Of a DNA stretch of 45,668 bases, positions 1-11,440 are shown piece by piece (position 1 is the first letter of the stretch; the number at the start of each line of letters is the position of its first letter). The DNA is taken from assembly GCA_049999725.1 (NCBI GenBank), contig JBNGIS010008018.1, forward strand, positions 1 through 45,668. Reading direction: 5' to 3'. The DNA is from Haplomitrium mnioides (taxonomy: Eukaryota; Marchantiophyta; Haplomitriopsida; Calobryales). The notes beneath the pieces are model-generated. The model saw nothing but the letters and a program-made list of their open reading frames with translations. It searched no databases and was not told the origin of the DNA. The translations under genes were made by a program, and so were the position numbers.

Positions 1-2031
1 TTGGTTAAGAGGAAGGTTTGTTGGCACGGAGTTTTCGGATGGCGAATGAAGGTGTTTATGAAGAATTGAGGCAATGCTGCGGATAGATTTGCCTGAGTAC
101 ATGGTGTGGAAACGCTCCTACTGCGAAGTGATGAGCTGCAAAAGGAAGAATTGTATTACGGAAGGAATCGAAGGGAAGAATGGTCGTGCGTGATAGGCCG
201 ATGCGGAGATGTGTGGAAAGGAAGTGAATAAAGTGGGAATCAATCGGATCAGCGAGGAAGTGACCGACGACGAATTTCTGCTGTGTGAATAATTGTAATC
301 GGATGAAATTGAAGTTTAACAAGCGATGAGAAGAAATTGGAATTGGAATCGTGGTCCGTGGTCCGTGAAGTGAAGTGGAACCCGTGGAAGTGAGCGGAAG
401 TGGAGTCCGTGGTCCGTGAAGGAGAGTCCGTGAGTCCAAAGAAGGCTTCGGAGCTTTACGTTACGATGTGGGGAACCCCAGTTAAGGGGGTTCCGATTTG
501 CTTTCCGTTGTGGGGTACCCCGGTTACGGGGGATTTAGTTTAGCGTCAGTGTGGGGATCCGAAGTGGGACACCCCGGTTTAAGTGGTTCTGAGTGGAGAT
601 CCGAAGTGGGGAGCACGGGTTAGGAAGGTTCCTTTCCGAGGAGTTCGACGGGCTCGGGATTGGCGAATTGGTGATTTGTTGTGATTTCAGTGTGGAAGTC
701 GAACCGAAAGTTCGAAAGTTCGAAAGGGCGAAACGACTACTATGCGGAAGTTGAAAAGTTCGAAGTTGAAGTGGAAGAGTTAGTGAAAGTTCGAAAGTTA
801 GCACAAGAACAATTGTTAGTAGTTAGTTCTTATGGCGAGCGAAGTCTGTGTAAACTAGTGTAAATGAGTTATTTAGTTTAAGAACGGGTTGTGAGTTGTT
901 AGTTCTTATCTTAAACTTAGTGTAAAGAAGTTAGCGTGTAGGGAAGCAAGTTAGTTTGAATTGGAATTAGTATGACTGTTATTGTCAGTTGAGCAGGACA
1001 GGGGGTACAAGCCTGTTGGCGAGTTCCTTTTTTGCTGGTTAGTCTCATTGTACATGTGTGCTTCAAGAAATATATAGAGAATTCATGTCTATGAAGTCCC
1101 CTGCTCATAGTTGTTTTTGCAGATTCATGAGGAGCAGTTTGAGGAAGGAACAAGGATTGGGAGTTAGAGTTGATTGGTGAATGTTTTGCAGGTTGGCAAT
1201 TGAAGAAAGCAGTCAGGTAGCATTAGAGGAGTGCATGTCAGGAGGTGCATGAGTGTGTCCTGCTGGTGGGCCTGTGTTCTGAGTTCCAGGTTGTAAATCT
1301 GTAGGAGGTTTAGTGGCAAAATCAAGTCTGCTTTAAGTTCTGTTCTGTTATGTTCTGTGATTGTTATATTTTTAAGGAGAGAACCTTCTGTGGTCAATCA
1401 GTCAGTGGATACTGGTTGGTGGGTTGCAGTAGAGCAAGGAGTGCTCAGGATTGTGTGTGCCTATGGAATAGGTGGGCATTTCAACAAATAAACAGAGTAG
1501 TGGGTGGTTGGAGGAACAACAGTTGGATGTGAGATCAGGAGGGTCGTTCCATAGCTGAGTTCTCAGCATCAAGCTCTGGGATATATTGGGTTGGAGTGGC
1601 TTGAGTGTCTAGTTTGAGGGAAGTGAGATGTTGTAATGAAGGTAGGCACTAGAGTGTTGGTTTGAGAGTTCCTAGCAAGTTGGGGAACTGGTTGCTTGTG
1701 AATTTCTCTGATTCAGCTTCTATTTAAAATCAGCCTGTACAGCAGCTTTCTTATCCTGGAAGTGTCAGTCATACAATTTGAGTAATTCTTGGCTTTTGTT
1801 CTATTATAGTAGTAGTAGTTTTTGTGTTTGGTTTTGTGGGAGGAAGGTTGTCAGTCCTATAGAGTGGAGAGAGGTCCATCTCTAAACTGATAGAGTGCAG
1901 TTTCAGAACTCTTTAAAGAACCTGGAAAGTTGGTAAAAGTGGATTAAGAGCAGATTTCTATATAGATCTTGCGTGGTTCGATCCTTGGTTGTTGTTTTTT
2001 GGGGTTGGAGTGCTGCTGCTGTGCTACGACA
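1..2031 (+). mobile_element. Family-L long LTR, 3' part (5' end outside window)
   Basis: This segment aligns in the same orientation with 26532-28598, diverging only by scattered substitutions and small indels, so about 0.8 kb of its 5' end lies outside the window. The 3' end is ...GCTACGACA at 2031, the same terminus as the complete copy at 25729-28598, and family relatives appear in antisense at 6741, 22459 and 44543. The next five bases (TCAAG) would be one target duplication but its partner is not visible. Positions about 465-640 contain repeated GTGGGGA...CCCC...TTAAG subrepeats. No retrotransposon coding sequence follows, so it is probably a solo LTR. Short open frames inside it on both strands look spurious. 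Confidence 0.85.
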
Positions 2032-3209
2032 TCAAGCAACACCAACAACAACTCGAATAGCGCAAAATGGAAGAAAATGGAGAAACATTTGTTCAATAGG
2101 AGGAAAAGAGAAAGTCGTCCTCTTGTAAGCGAATTTTGTATGTGTATGTATTATCAGAGTATACAAGTGTATGTTTTGTATTTTGTGAGATTTGGGAAAA
2201 AATTGTTATACATGTATATGTTTTATATTTTGTGGGAATTGGAGAGATATTGTTTGAGTTAGTAAACAACAAAAGATAGTGCAAAACATTAATTAATTGA
2301 CATGACACCTAAGCTACAAACCTAGCCAAAGAAAAGGAAGATAAGTGGACGGCCAAGATCCCCTTCATCCAAAGATGGAGGTTGAAGTAGACTTTTGCGT
2401 GCGTGGGAAGTTAGGGAAGTTATTTGCTGCGCTGCGTATTGTGGATTCTTCTTGGGGAGCATTTTTCTTGATTTTTTGTGGAGGAAGCCTGTGGGAAGCC
2501 ATGCGCGATGAAGAAAGGGAGAAGGGGAATGCTGTCCTAGGAAGGAACAAAAATACATCGAATGAGGAGTGTATGCGGGGAGATATGGTTGCTGGTATGA
2601 GATGGAAGATGGATTTGAATGGGCTTGCTTATGTTTGTACGAGGTTGAGAAGATTTTTATAGACAAGTGGAAATCAGATTCTGTTGGAGATAGTAAGTGG
2701 AAAACTATGGGCCGAATTGCTTATTGTTTATAAGAAGGTGAAGGCAAATATCGCTGGTATGGAGCCTTGGGAAGAAACAAGTTCAGCGCTGGGGGATGCG
2801 TACAGTGGTCCATAGAGCAATTATGAGATTAAGATGGTCAAAGTATTTTGAGAACCGCGTACAGGAGTACACCACGAAGGAAAGTCTTGTAGTAACATGA
2901 AGAGAAGAGACGATGACTCTTGGAAGATAATGATTGGAGGACATTTCCAACGCTGGTGACGGTCAGACTGCACTATTGTCATTCCTACAACAGGATCAAA
3001 GCTCTGAAAAGTATGACAGAGCAGGTTCTCCTCCAAGCCAACACAATTCCAGAGCTGTGATCAGCATAAGGTAGATCAGTAATGCAGGATCAAGAACGAC
3101 GAAAGGGGCGTATGTATAGAATGTGGGAGCAACATTTGGAAAACAAAAAAAATGTGAGGTGCAGTTGCGTTCCCACAATTGGCAAGAATACATGTTGAGC
3201 AATGTAGAG

Positions 3210-3219
3210 NNNNNNNNNN
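3210..3219. other. Assembly gap (10 N)
   Basis: A run of ten N within unassigned sequence. Confidence 1.
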
Positions 3220-3783
3220 AAGGTTTTAGGTAGTAGATAGGTAAGAGTGTTGGTAGTGGGCATTGACGATGAGAAGAAAAGGAATCAAAAGACATGAAGT
3301 GATGATGGGTGATAGATGAGAAGGGAAGAAGAGAAGCGTGGAGGAAGAGAAGGACAAAATCGACGGTTTCATTCAAAGAAGATCTCCAAATACTGTAATT
3401 TGGCTTATGGGTTCAAAGACTTGAACAACAGAAGTTAGGTCCTCACCACTCTACTACATACAACAACGACACAACAACCATCCGAGTTGAAGAGACTAGT
3501 GGGGTTTCCCTCCTATATCCTGCTGGTGCTCCCAGTCGACCTAACAAGGAGACGACTCCAATGCCAGCTCTCACTCGACACCAGAGCTTACTAGACTCAT
3601 TTCCTCTTACCTTCCTTCGTTCATTTCTAACATTGAAAGACGAGATCTAATCTTAGTTTTTGGTATTATGTTGCTTCTTTTCTGAACAAGTCCTTTCCCT
3701 ACTATCACCTACGACGTAGGAACAATCAAGCAAGAGAGAGGAAAGGCACAAGTTGCACAAACCTGTGTACAAGTTTGACTCAC

Positions 3784-3960
3784 CTGTTTATGTAGCATCA
3801 AAGACCAATCAAGAACATCTTTGGTGAAGATACCTTCACGAGGCGACCACACACAGGCTACATCAACACTCAACAAAAGAGCAACATTGCATCTTGCCTT
3901 TTCAAGCTCTTCCACTCTGTTCTTCATCACTTTTTGGTTCAACTCTCTCAACCTATCTTT
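3784..3960 (-). pseudogene. Possible host-gene exon fragment
   Basis: On the minus strand an open frame reads as a charged, helix-prone segment (RELNQKV, RVEELEKA) followed by a hydrophobic stretch (VALLLSVDVACVWS). It ends at a near-perfect splice donor, AAACAG|GTGAGT, at 3783/3784. I do not recognise the family. It could be a captured host exon or part of an unrecognised element. The upstream acceptor is uncertain. Confidence 0.3.
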
Positions 3961-4579
3961 CGATCATATTTCATTGCTTCTTTTCTATTATTTAAATGAA
4001 CATGTCCCTTACAAGGGATGTACTTGTTGATTTTGAACTACTTCTGACAGAGGTTACAAAAAAATCATACTAACAAGAAATGCTGACTCCTGTCACCTCT
4101 TGAGATCAACCCCTATTTGGCCATACTTGCAACAGTTACTTTTTTTTTTTGACAAAATCAATATTGCAGAGAGGCACCAAAGCGATAGGAGGCTAGGTCA
4201 TATTTTAGCTCAAGGAGGACACAGAAAATCTGGAAGGACATACTATTGACACATAAGAAGTAGTAGACCTATATGTAAACAAGGCAGTCTCTTCATCCAT
4301 TAGCAACATTCATTTTTCATTTTAGTTCTTGATGCTTATACCGATCGATTTGTAGCTGGTCCATTCTCTCTTGTTTTCATTTCAGTTCTTGATTTTTCCG
4401 CTTAAGGCATAAAACATAAACATGTACTAGGGTCCGTGATCAACCAAAACCCAGGTCCATCACCCATATGTACCAAGTACAGACCATTGCAGTCCTGATC
4501 CAACAATTGCATTTGCCAGAAATTCGGGTTTATCTATCTCATTCACAGGTACTATCAACAAGCAAAGAAAAGATCCACC

Positions 4580-5400
4580 ATGACATCTATGGAATCTCTG
4601 AAATTTAAGGCTTTGAAATTGGATGGCTCCAACTATTGTTCTTGGTCACTTGATGTTATGACCTACTTAACATACAAAGCTATCCGTGAAGTCATCAACA
4701 CGGATGACAACATCACCCCATTTGACGGGCATCAAGAGCCCTTATCTTGATTAGACACCACATGGTGGAACCCCTGAGACTTCAATACCTAAACTATCAC
4801 AGCCCCCATCTACTATGGGAAGAGCTGAAGCTTAGATTTGACCATCTAACAAGTATATCGCTACCTGCAGCGAGACATGATTGGATTAACCTATGAGTTC
4901 ACGACCATACGTCCATTGTAAACTACAACAACAAACTATTTCACATTGTCTCACAGCCAACAATCTGCGGTCACCCCATGACCAATGAAGAATAGATAGA
5001 GAAAACTCCTAGGTCAACATTTCTTGTGAGCAATCTCATTTTGGCATCTCAATATCGCAACATGCGATTCACTCGGTACTCTAAACTCATAGCATATATG
5101 CTACTCGCCAAAAAGCATCAACTACTCCTCGTGGAAAATGCAAAGAAGTGACTCCTAGGTCTATCGCCCTTCATCTAAACCCCAAATCACATGCATAGTG
5201 ATAGACATTCCAACTGTCATATTTCAACAACACCAAAAAAAGTGTTACAACGCACATGGAATAACAGAGGAGGCTGACAAATCTATAGAGGCCGATGAAA
5301 TCTGTCTAGTCCGCGCCAACAACAAACCATATGCAATTGATGTGGCACACATGGCCACACCTAGCCCACGTGTAGAGTGCCCGCAGACCTAGTGCGACTA
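4580..5400 (+). pseudogene. Ty1/copia gag remnant
   Basis: An ATG at 4580 opens a frame whose N-terminus has the usual plant copia gag opening, with KLDGSNYCSWSLDV resembling the conserved L-x-G-x-N-Y-x-x-W pattern, followed by a helical region. The frame breaks at 4748 (TGA) and several times afterwards. I cannot see an intact CCHC zinc knuckle. It sits directly upstream of protease and integrase remnants on the same strand, as expected for a Ty1/copia polyprotein. It is non-functional. Confidence 0.7.
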
Positions 5401-5409
5401 TACCAACAA

Positions 5410-5850
5410 AGCACCAGACCTCACAATCACGAGGTACACGACAACTTACTGGAATTGACAAACATGGATGAATATCCACAGTACAATATACATCCTGAAA
5501 GTCACACGACTCACTCATTACTGTCAAACCAGAAAAATGGATTTGAGATAACCTACATTGTAGACAGCGAATCCTCACACACCATTTTGCAAAACCGCAA
5601 GTATTTCTCATCAATCAAACCTTCTTCCAAGTCTATAACAACTATTACTGGCCATAATCACATTGAAGAAGGACATGGTCCAATGACCATTATATTTCCA
5701 AATGGAACAAGGCTGGACATCAAATCAGCAATCTATGCACCTGCAACAACTAGAAACTTCATCAATTTTCAAGATATACGACAAAACGGTTTTCACATTC
5801 AAACCGGATTTTTTAGGACACTGAAGTCCTCCATATCATGAATCCAACTA
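5410..5850 (+). pseudogene. Ty1/copia protease remnant
   Basis: The frame over roughly 5521-5800 contains IVDSESSHTIL, matching the copia aspartic protease active-site region normally written D-S-G-x-T/S-H. The Gly of DSG is replaced by Glu, so activity would be lost. Downstream residues (GHGPM, LDIKSAIYAP, RNFIN) follow the family pattern up to the GAG-pre-integrase linker. The frame stops shortly after 5835. Confidence 0.75.
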
Positions 5851-5929
5851 CAGTAGGCTTTGACATATGAGAATCACTCTCACTATCACCACTTGGATTA
5901 TATACCACAAAAATATTTTCATATCATGT

Positions 5930-6740
5930 TTGTACCAAACCGGTATCAACAGCCATTACATGGCACAACCACATAGGACATCCAGGCTGAGATATGTTCT
6001 ATTGCATCAAAAAAGAGAACAAAGGCATACCACAGAACTTGCATCCATTGCTATCAAATACTCCATGCTTGGCATGTGCACAAGGCAAACTAAGAACTGC
6101 ACCTTCTCACGACAAAATAGCAATCACAATTCCTCGATTCTTTGATAGAATCCACGTTGATATCTATGAGCCCATCCACCCAACTTCAAGACCATTTTGA
6201 TACTTCTTTATCACCATTGATGCATCATCCAAATGGTCAGAAGTATCTTTTCTTACAACAAAAAACATGGTTTTCCCGAAATTGGTGTTCCAAATCTTGA
6301 AACTCTTAGCACAGTTCTCTGATTACCCAATCAGAAATCTGAGAGTGGACAATGTTGGAGAATTCTCTTCACAGACTTTTGACGATTTCTGCACATCTGC
6401 TAGTATAGACATACAATATTTAGTTCCACATGTACACTTTCAAAATGGCATTGCAGAATCTACTATTAAGAGAATACAACTCATAGCAAGACCACTACTT
6501 TTGAATTCAAAACTCCCCACCACTGTTTGGGGACATGCAGTCATGCACCCAACATCTTTATTGCGTTACAGACCATCTTCATTCAATCAAAATTCCCCGC
6601 ACCAACTTGTAGTTGGGATTCTAGCAGATATATCACACCTTCGCACATTTGGCTGCTTTGTCCTTGTCTTAATTTTAAGACCACATCAAACAAAGATGGG
6701 ATCACAATGCCAAAAAGGCATATACATCGGTTTTGAGTCC
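5930..6740 (+). pseudogene. Ty1/copia integrase remnant, cut by LTR insertion
   Basis: In overlapping frames, the GAG-pre-integrase zinc motif is visible as WHNHIGHPG followed by CLACAQGK (HHCC). The catalytic core follows: VDIYEP supplies the first Asp, RVDNVGEF the second, and NGIAESTIKR the Glu, so the D,D,E triad is still recognisable. Frameshifts and stops (for example TGA near 6198) break the chain. The conserved QKGIYIGFES block at the integrase C-terminus is cut after TTTGAGTCC at 6740 by the LTR at 6741-9996 and resumes at 10002 with PSIIRYLEPS. Confidence 0.85.
6736..6740 (+). repeat. Target-site duplication AGTCC (left)
   Basis: AGTCC immediately precedes the TGTCG terminus of the inserted LTR and is repeated at 9997-10001. 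Removing one copy plus the LTR restores the copia reading frame TTT GAG TCC CCT TCT ATC. Confidence 0.9.
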
Positions 6741-9700
6741 TGTCGCTCCCCTGTTTCGGGCCTTAACCTTCTCAGGCCCTGTTTTGACTGCAAGGGAGGA
6801 CAGGTTTCGAGCTTTCAGGTTCTTTTCTGAGATGGCCCCTCACCAGTTATCGTTTTCAGGCCTTAAGGACTTTCCCCTTCCTTACAGACCTGGTGTTCAC
6901 CACTCACTCTTCTTGTGTTTGCACTCAACTCATTCATTCAAGACCAGTCCACATTCATAACACCCAACATTCGTGTAATTCTTCCATATGTTCCAAAGGT
7001 CCAACCTTGGGACCCTGCCACCTTATATGTGTGGGGCAGAATAGGTGTTGGTGACCTGCACCACTTGACAATACAACAAGGTCTGGACTCCCCCTCTCAG
7101 GGTTGTCTCAAAACTGAAAACAGATTATCCTAGCTACCCTAATGTGATCTAATTTCTAACTATGCAAAAGGATCAAGAACAGAGAGCATTTACCTCCAGG
7201 ATGCCAGACTTGTGTCAAGGGATTGGACTCCCCCTTCAAGGCTGTTCCCAGGGTCTGCTCAGCTGATCTGTGTTTCCTAATCTAATGAACCAACAACACA
7301 ATGCAGAAAGGAATTCTAACTACACAGATATAAACAACACCTATGCACAATATATGCAAGAGAGAACAGAGTCCTTGAAGGCCCTCTGGATTTCTACAAT
7401 TTGATACTTCCCTTATGAGTCCCGCTGCCTTACAACTGCAGCCCAGCAACCCACACACCCTCCTCTCCAGATAGTTTTTCAACTTCCCTCGCAAGAAGCC
7501 CTGCTTTTACTTCCTCAAGCTAGGAAGAGAGTTTCTTTTACTTCCACCTCTGGAAGACAACTTTCCCAGCTGCAGGTAGCCCACTCCACCCCGAGCCTCG
7601 ACGAGTCTTACTACGCAGTGCGCGGGCACTAATGCAGCCCCCCCCCCTCTCAGCTCCACTTGAAGAATTACACCAGAGTGTACTCCGAACACTCTGGGCT
7701 GATACCTGCGCACAAGGAATGGCAGAGACAACCCCAAGCTCCTCACTTGGCGGCCTCTCCCGAAGTCATAACTGGAACTCCCACCCCAGTCGCCCCTCGT
7801 TGCGATTTCCTTGTCCTCAGATCGTGATGCTCCTACACAGAAAATGCAGAGACGACCCCCAGTACTCTCTGAGTGGCCTCTCCCAAAGTCATAGCCAACC
7901 AGAATCCAATCGAAACCCTGTATCAGTCACCCTCCGCCCTGGTCCGCCTGCAAAGATGAGGTCACCTGGGTCTCCCCCCAGTCCTCCTCTAAATCCCCTG
8001 GTTCCCCTTGAGCAAGTACCCCTGCTTCATGGGATCTTGTCAAGGAATTCTCATTCCAGCCCCCCTTCGTTGCGATTCCCCTTAGCGTGCAGTCGCCTCG
8101 CGCCCTGAGCTTGCCCGTGCATCAACTCGAAGAATTTAGAAGACAACCGATATATACTCCCCTTGCGAGCGCTAAACTTGCGAGCCCGATCCCAAGAAAG
8201 GTCGTTAATCCCGTTAGCTCCCTGGAGCTGGGAGGTGACGACGCGTGGCGCTCGCCAGTTAATCCTGGTACAACGAAGAAGAGGCGCGCGCCGCGTGTCC
8301 CGTGATGATGAAAGTACAACGGTCATATCAACGGGGAGTCCAAGGAATCTTACGGATGAGATTCCGTAGATTCCTGCAGCTGAGTCCGAAGGGCTCTTCG
8401 GAACCGAATTCCGAAGCGCACCGCGGAACCCAGTCCACGGAATCTCCAAATATCCCCCCGCAGATCCCAAGTCACCCTCCTCGCACCACGTCACCCGCTG
8501 CACCGCCGTCCGCCGCCGCCCCGCAAGGGGGTAGGCTGACCGTCGCGCATACTCTCCCTCCGTGATTGACCAACTCTTTGCCCGAGGTCCGATGAGACCT
8601 TCTCCTGCTGCCGCGTGTCCCGTGAGCTACTGCGGGGCCCTTGGAGTCGCCACATCGTCCGAAGGCCGCCGTCCGACGCCGCCTCGCAGAGGGGTAGGCG
8701 GACCGTCGGCTGATCTCCTTCCGAGGTTGACCCACGAAACACCCTCATTGGTCCACGTTATCCGTGGCCCTCAACGAACTCCCTGCGGCTGTCGAGCAAG
8801 AACTTGTGCCGATTGTCGCTGTTTCGTCCTTCTCTCGAGATAAGAATCGTGCGTGCGCCTGAGGCTCTCTTCGTTATCTTCTCCACAAGCTCGATATAGG
8901 AACCGCAAGGCCCTTCGTCCCTCTGTCGAACTTTCAGATGCTGCGGTTGGACCCGTCGAACTTTTCGCCCTTGGTCCTGCCGAAGCTGCGTTAAATCACC
9001 CTTTCAGCGCCTGCAGACTCCTCCGTCGGTCGGACCTGCGTTCAATCCCGTTCCGGCTCAGCCTTCTCCTCGTTGGTCGGTTTGGTGATGGATCACCGTT
9101 TTCGCTTCCTCGGAACTCCCCTTCTCGGATCTCCGATAGATCACCCTTCCGGCACCCTTCCGCTCTCCTTCGGCCAGACCCTCGATATATCACTGCTTTG
9201 GGCCCTCTTCCTTGGCTCCCCTGTTGGATTCCTCACGGATCCCTCTTAACCGGGCTCTCCACGTCGTAATACGTTTCGAAACCCTGTTAAGCGGGCTCCC
9301 CACTTAGGGAGGCGCCTGTCCGCAGATTCGTGGGCTTCCTGGTGCCGCCACGTTGTCCGTGGAATCCCGCAAAGTGCTCCAGAGACGCCACATTTCCGTG
9401 GACTCTCGCGGGGCCTTTCGGGGACTCCACCTTTCCGCTCGGATTCGTGGACTCAAATGGAAGGAATCGATCAGACCTTGCAGGGCGCGCTCCTGCTTGC
9501 GGGATCAAGGCGTCCCTCTTCCCTGGCCTTGCTCGCCCTCGTGACGATCTTACCTTCTCATTTCTCTCCTTGAACCTTGCTTCCCGATTTGTGGCCGCTG
9601 CAGGACCCCCGCGATCTGCCTTTCTTCGGAGTGCCTTCGGGTTTCGTCGTTATGGATCCGTTCCTCTCCCTCCTGCGATTGCTTCGCCATAGGTGGCTGC

Positions 9701-9996
9701 TCTCTTCCTTCTCCCCAAGCTCCAATCCCCGCATCCTCCTGAGGACCACGGATTCTCGTTGGCCTGCTTCGAATTTTGGAAGGTGCCCCCTCCTCTGGCT
9801 GGCGACCCTGGTTCCTTCCTCCTCTCTTCCGCCATGATCATGTTTCCCTCCCAGGACTCATGCGCCCTGCTCTTAGTAGCTGTTTGAGGGTACTTCGTGG
9901 CTCCTGAGAGGCCCTCACACTTTCCAAGGCTTATTGTGTCGTTGATGCTTCTGATTTCTTACATTTTGCTTGAGTGCTCCAAAGCACCGGCTGATA
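6741..9996 (-). mobile_element. Family-L solo LTR inserted in copia integrase
   Basis: This 3,256-bp block starts TGTCGCTCC and ends CGGCTGATA. Read on the minus strand its 3' end (...GCGACA) matches the LTR ends at 2031 and 28598; the other terminus is probably a decayed CA. It is flanked by a perfect AGTCC duplication and splits a copia frame cleanly. It shares blocks with 22459-25723, for example TTTTTCAACTTCCCTCGC at 7466 and 23212, and AGCGGGCTCCCCAC-type subrepeats near 9240-9310. It is visibly GC-rich against AT-rich surroundings and has internal subrepeats built on GATAGATCACC...TTCGGC at about 9080-9200. No internal retroelement genes are present, so it is a solo LTR. Open frames inside are probably by-products of its GC content. 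Confidence 0.9.
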
Positions 9997-10975
9997 AGTC
10001 CCCTTCTATCATCCGATATCTTGAACCCTCAACATTTGATGTGTTTATGTCTTGATTCGCAGACTGTCAATTCTTTGAAAAATCTTTTCCACATGTGACA
10101 CAAGAGGACAAAGTTGTACAATCCAAACATAAGGACAACTTAATATGGCACCAACACTTGCCATTGGACTTTGATCAACAAAATGGGCATTCAGATGCCG
10201 AAGTCAAAAGACTCCTCAATTTATAGCAAACATTAATTAAAATGCCTAATGCATTCAACAATGCAGCCAGCATTACCAAATCACATTTAGAAGCTACAAA
10301 TGCTCCAGCAAGACTTCAAAAATTTGATACACCTGCCACTTATATACAGCCTAAGGCAAAGCATAGCAAACCTATAGCCTCAAAGAAAGAATAAGCCTAA
10401 ATCATTGACATCATTGAACATTGCTACAAACAATGATGAAATAACAATTGACTATTCTCATACCGGTCAAATATGGGACAGATCCCATACCTCTATGGAT
10501 GATTTATTTGCATTATCTGTATCACAGTCTATAGACAAGGATATGCTTGATCTTTTATTTGTACGAGAAGCACAATCAAGAACCGATTGGCCCCAATGAG
10601 AAAAGGCAATTAGTTCGGAAGTTGAATCTCTCATACAACAACAAGTATTTGGATTTCTCATGCCAGCACTTCTAGATTTGCATCTCATAGATTACAGATT
10701 TATTTTTGTCCGCAAATATAATGCAAAAGGTGATGTCACAAGATACAAAGCAAGATTAGTGGCCAAATGATACACTCAGATTCCTGGACGTGACTATGAC
10801 CTCACATACTCACTTGTCATGGACACTATTACTTACAGATATATGATAGCATTTGCTATCCAACGTCATCCTTTTATGCACATAGTAGATGTCATCACTG
10901 CCTACTTATATGGCACTCTAGATACCCAGATTTTTATGAAAGCACCCCCTGAACTCATATCAAGAATGGTATTTC
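9997..10975 (+). pseudogene. Ty1/copia integrase tail and 5' half of reverse transcriptase
   Basis: The frame resumes with PSIIRYLEPS at 10002. A linker follows, then the reverse transcriptase from about 10600: VESLIQQQVFGF, the DYRFIFVRKYNAKGDV block, RYKARLVAK and the motif-A region DVITAYLYGTLDTQIFMK at 10889-10945. Sequence recognisable as copia ends near 10970, before the YVDD catalytic block and RNase H, so the element is truncated inside the polymerase. Several in-frame stops are present, including TGA near 10768 after VAK. Confidence 0.85.
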
Positions 10976-10977
10976 TT

Positions 10978-11440
10978 ATTAGGGGGAGAACAGCCAAAGT
11001 GCATATGGACCTGTAGTCCCAAGCAGCCCAAATACTAAGATTAGACCTTTTGTCTCTCATGGCCTAGATTCTAAGGTTGGACCTTCTATCCCTCATGACA
11101 TGCACTATAAAAATGGACCTTTAGTCCACAGAGGCACAGTGATTCAAAATGGACCTTTTGTCCCCAAAGACTTCAATTTGGGTAAAGGACCTTTTGTCCT
11201 CAATGGCCAACAAATTAAAGGACCTTTTGTCTACAAAGACTACTACCAATCCAGAAAGGACCTGTAGTCCTCATGTCGAAAAAACAATGGCAAATGATGG
11301 AAAGTAAGCTACACAATGATCTCAATGGACCTTTAGTCCAACCAGCGCACTCGCTGAGCAAGCAACATCTCAATGGGCCTTTAGTCCAGCCAGTGCACTT
11401 GCTAAGCAAGCATCATCTCAATGGACCTTTAGTTCAAGTT
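10978..11440 (+). repeat. Irregular array of GGACC-TTTAG-GTCC-type units
   Basis: About eleven copies of a 13-base unit resembling GGACCTTTAGTCC (GGAC and GTCC arms, five-base centre TTTTG, CTTTA or CTGTA) occur at irregular spacing of roughly 30-70 bases. The last three share a longer neighbourhood (CTCAATGGACCTTTAGTCCA, then AAGCAAGCA). The array starts just after a GGGGGAGAA purine tract at 10980, which resembles a retroelement polypurine tract. It ends where transposon copy A begins. The origin is unknown. Confidence 0.7.

Larger units (their letters stand above)
2032..4579. other. Unassigned flank between LTR and copia gag
   Basis: This 2.5 kb has no recognisable transposon protein. A 10-base gap sits at 3210-3219. 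A 105-codon plus-strand frame at 2345-2662 overlaps an equally long minus-strand frame, and I recognise neither. The stretch just after the LTR (2032-2124) reads as a basic Asn/Ser/Lys-rich peptide and stops at a good splice donor (TCTT|GTAAGC), so the LTR may have landed in a host exon. 4131-4152 is T-rich. The upstream LTR and primer-binding site of the copia element should lie here, but I could not find them. Confidence 0.4.

Noticed and set aside
2345-2662. 105-codon plus-strand frame as a host gene
   Set aside because: The opposite strand has a similar-length frame, there is no recognisable domain and no supporting splice or promoter signal. Left as unassigned.
7632-9692. Several long open frames in the GC-rich block, up to 158 codons on either strand
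   Set aside because: They lie inside a solo LTR, overlap on both strands, are Pro/Ser/Arg-rich and show no domain. Low stop density follows from GC content.
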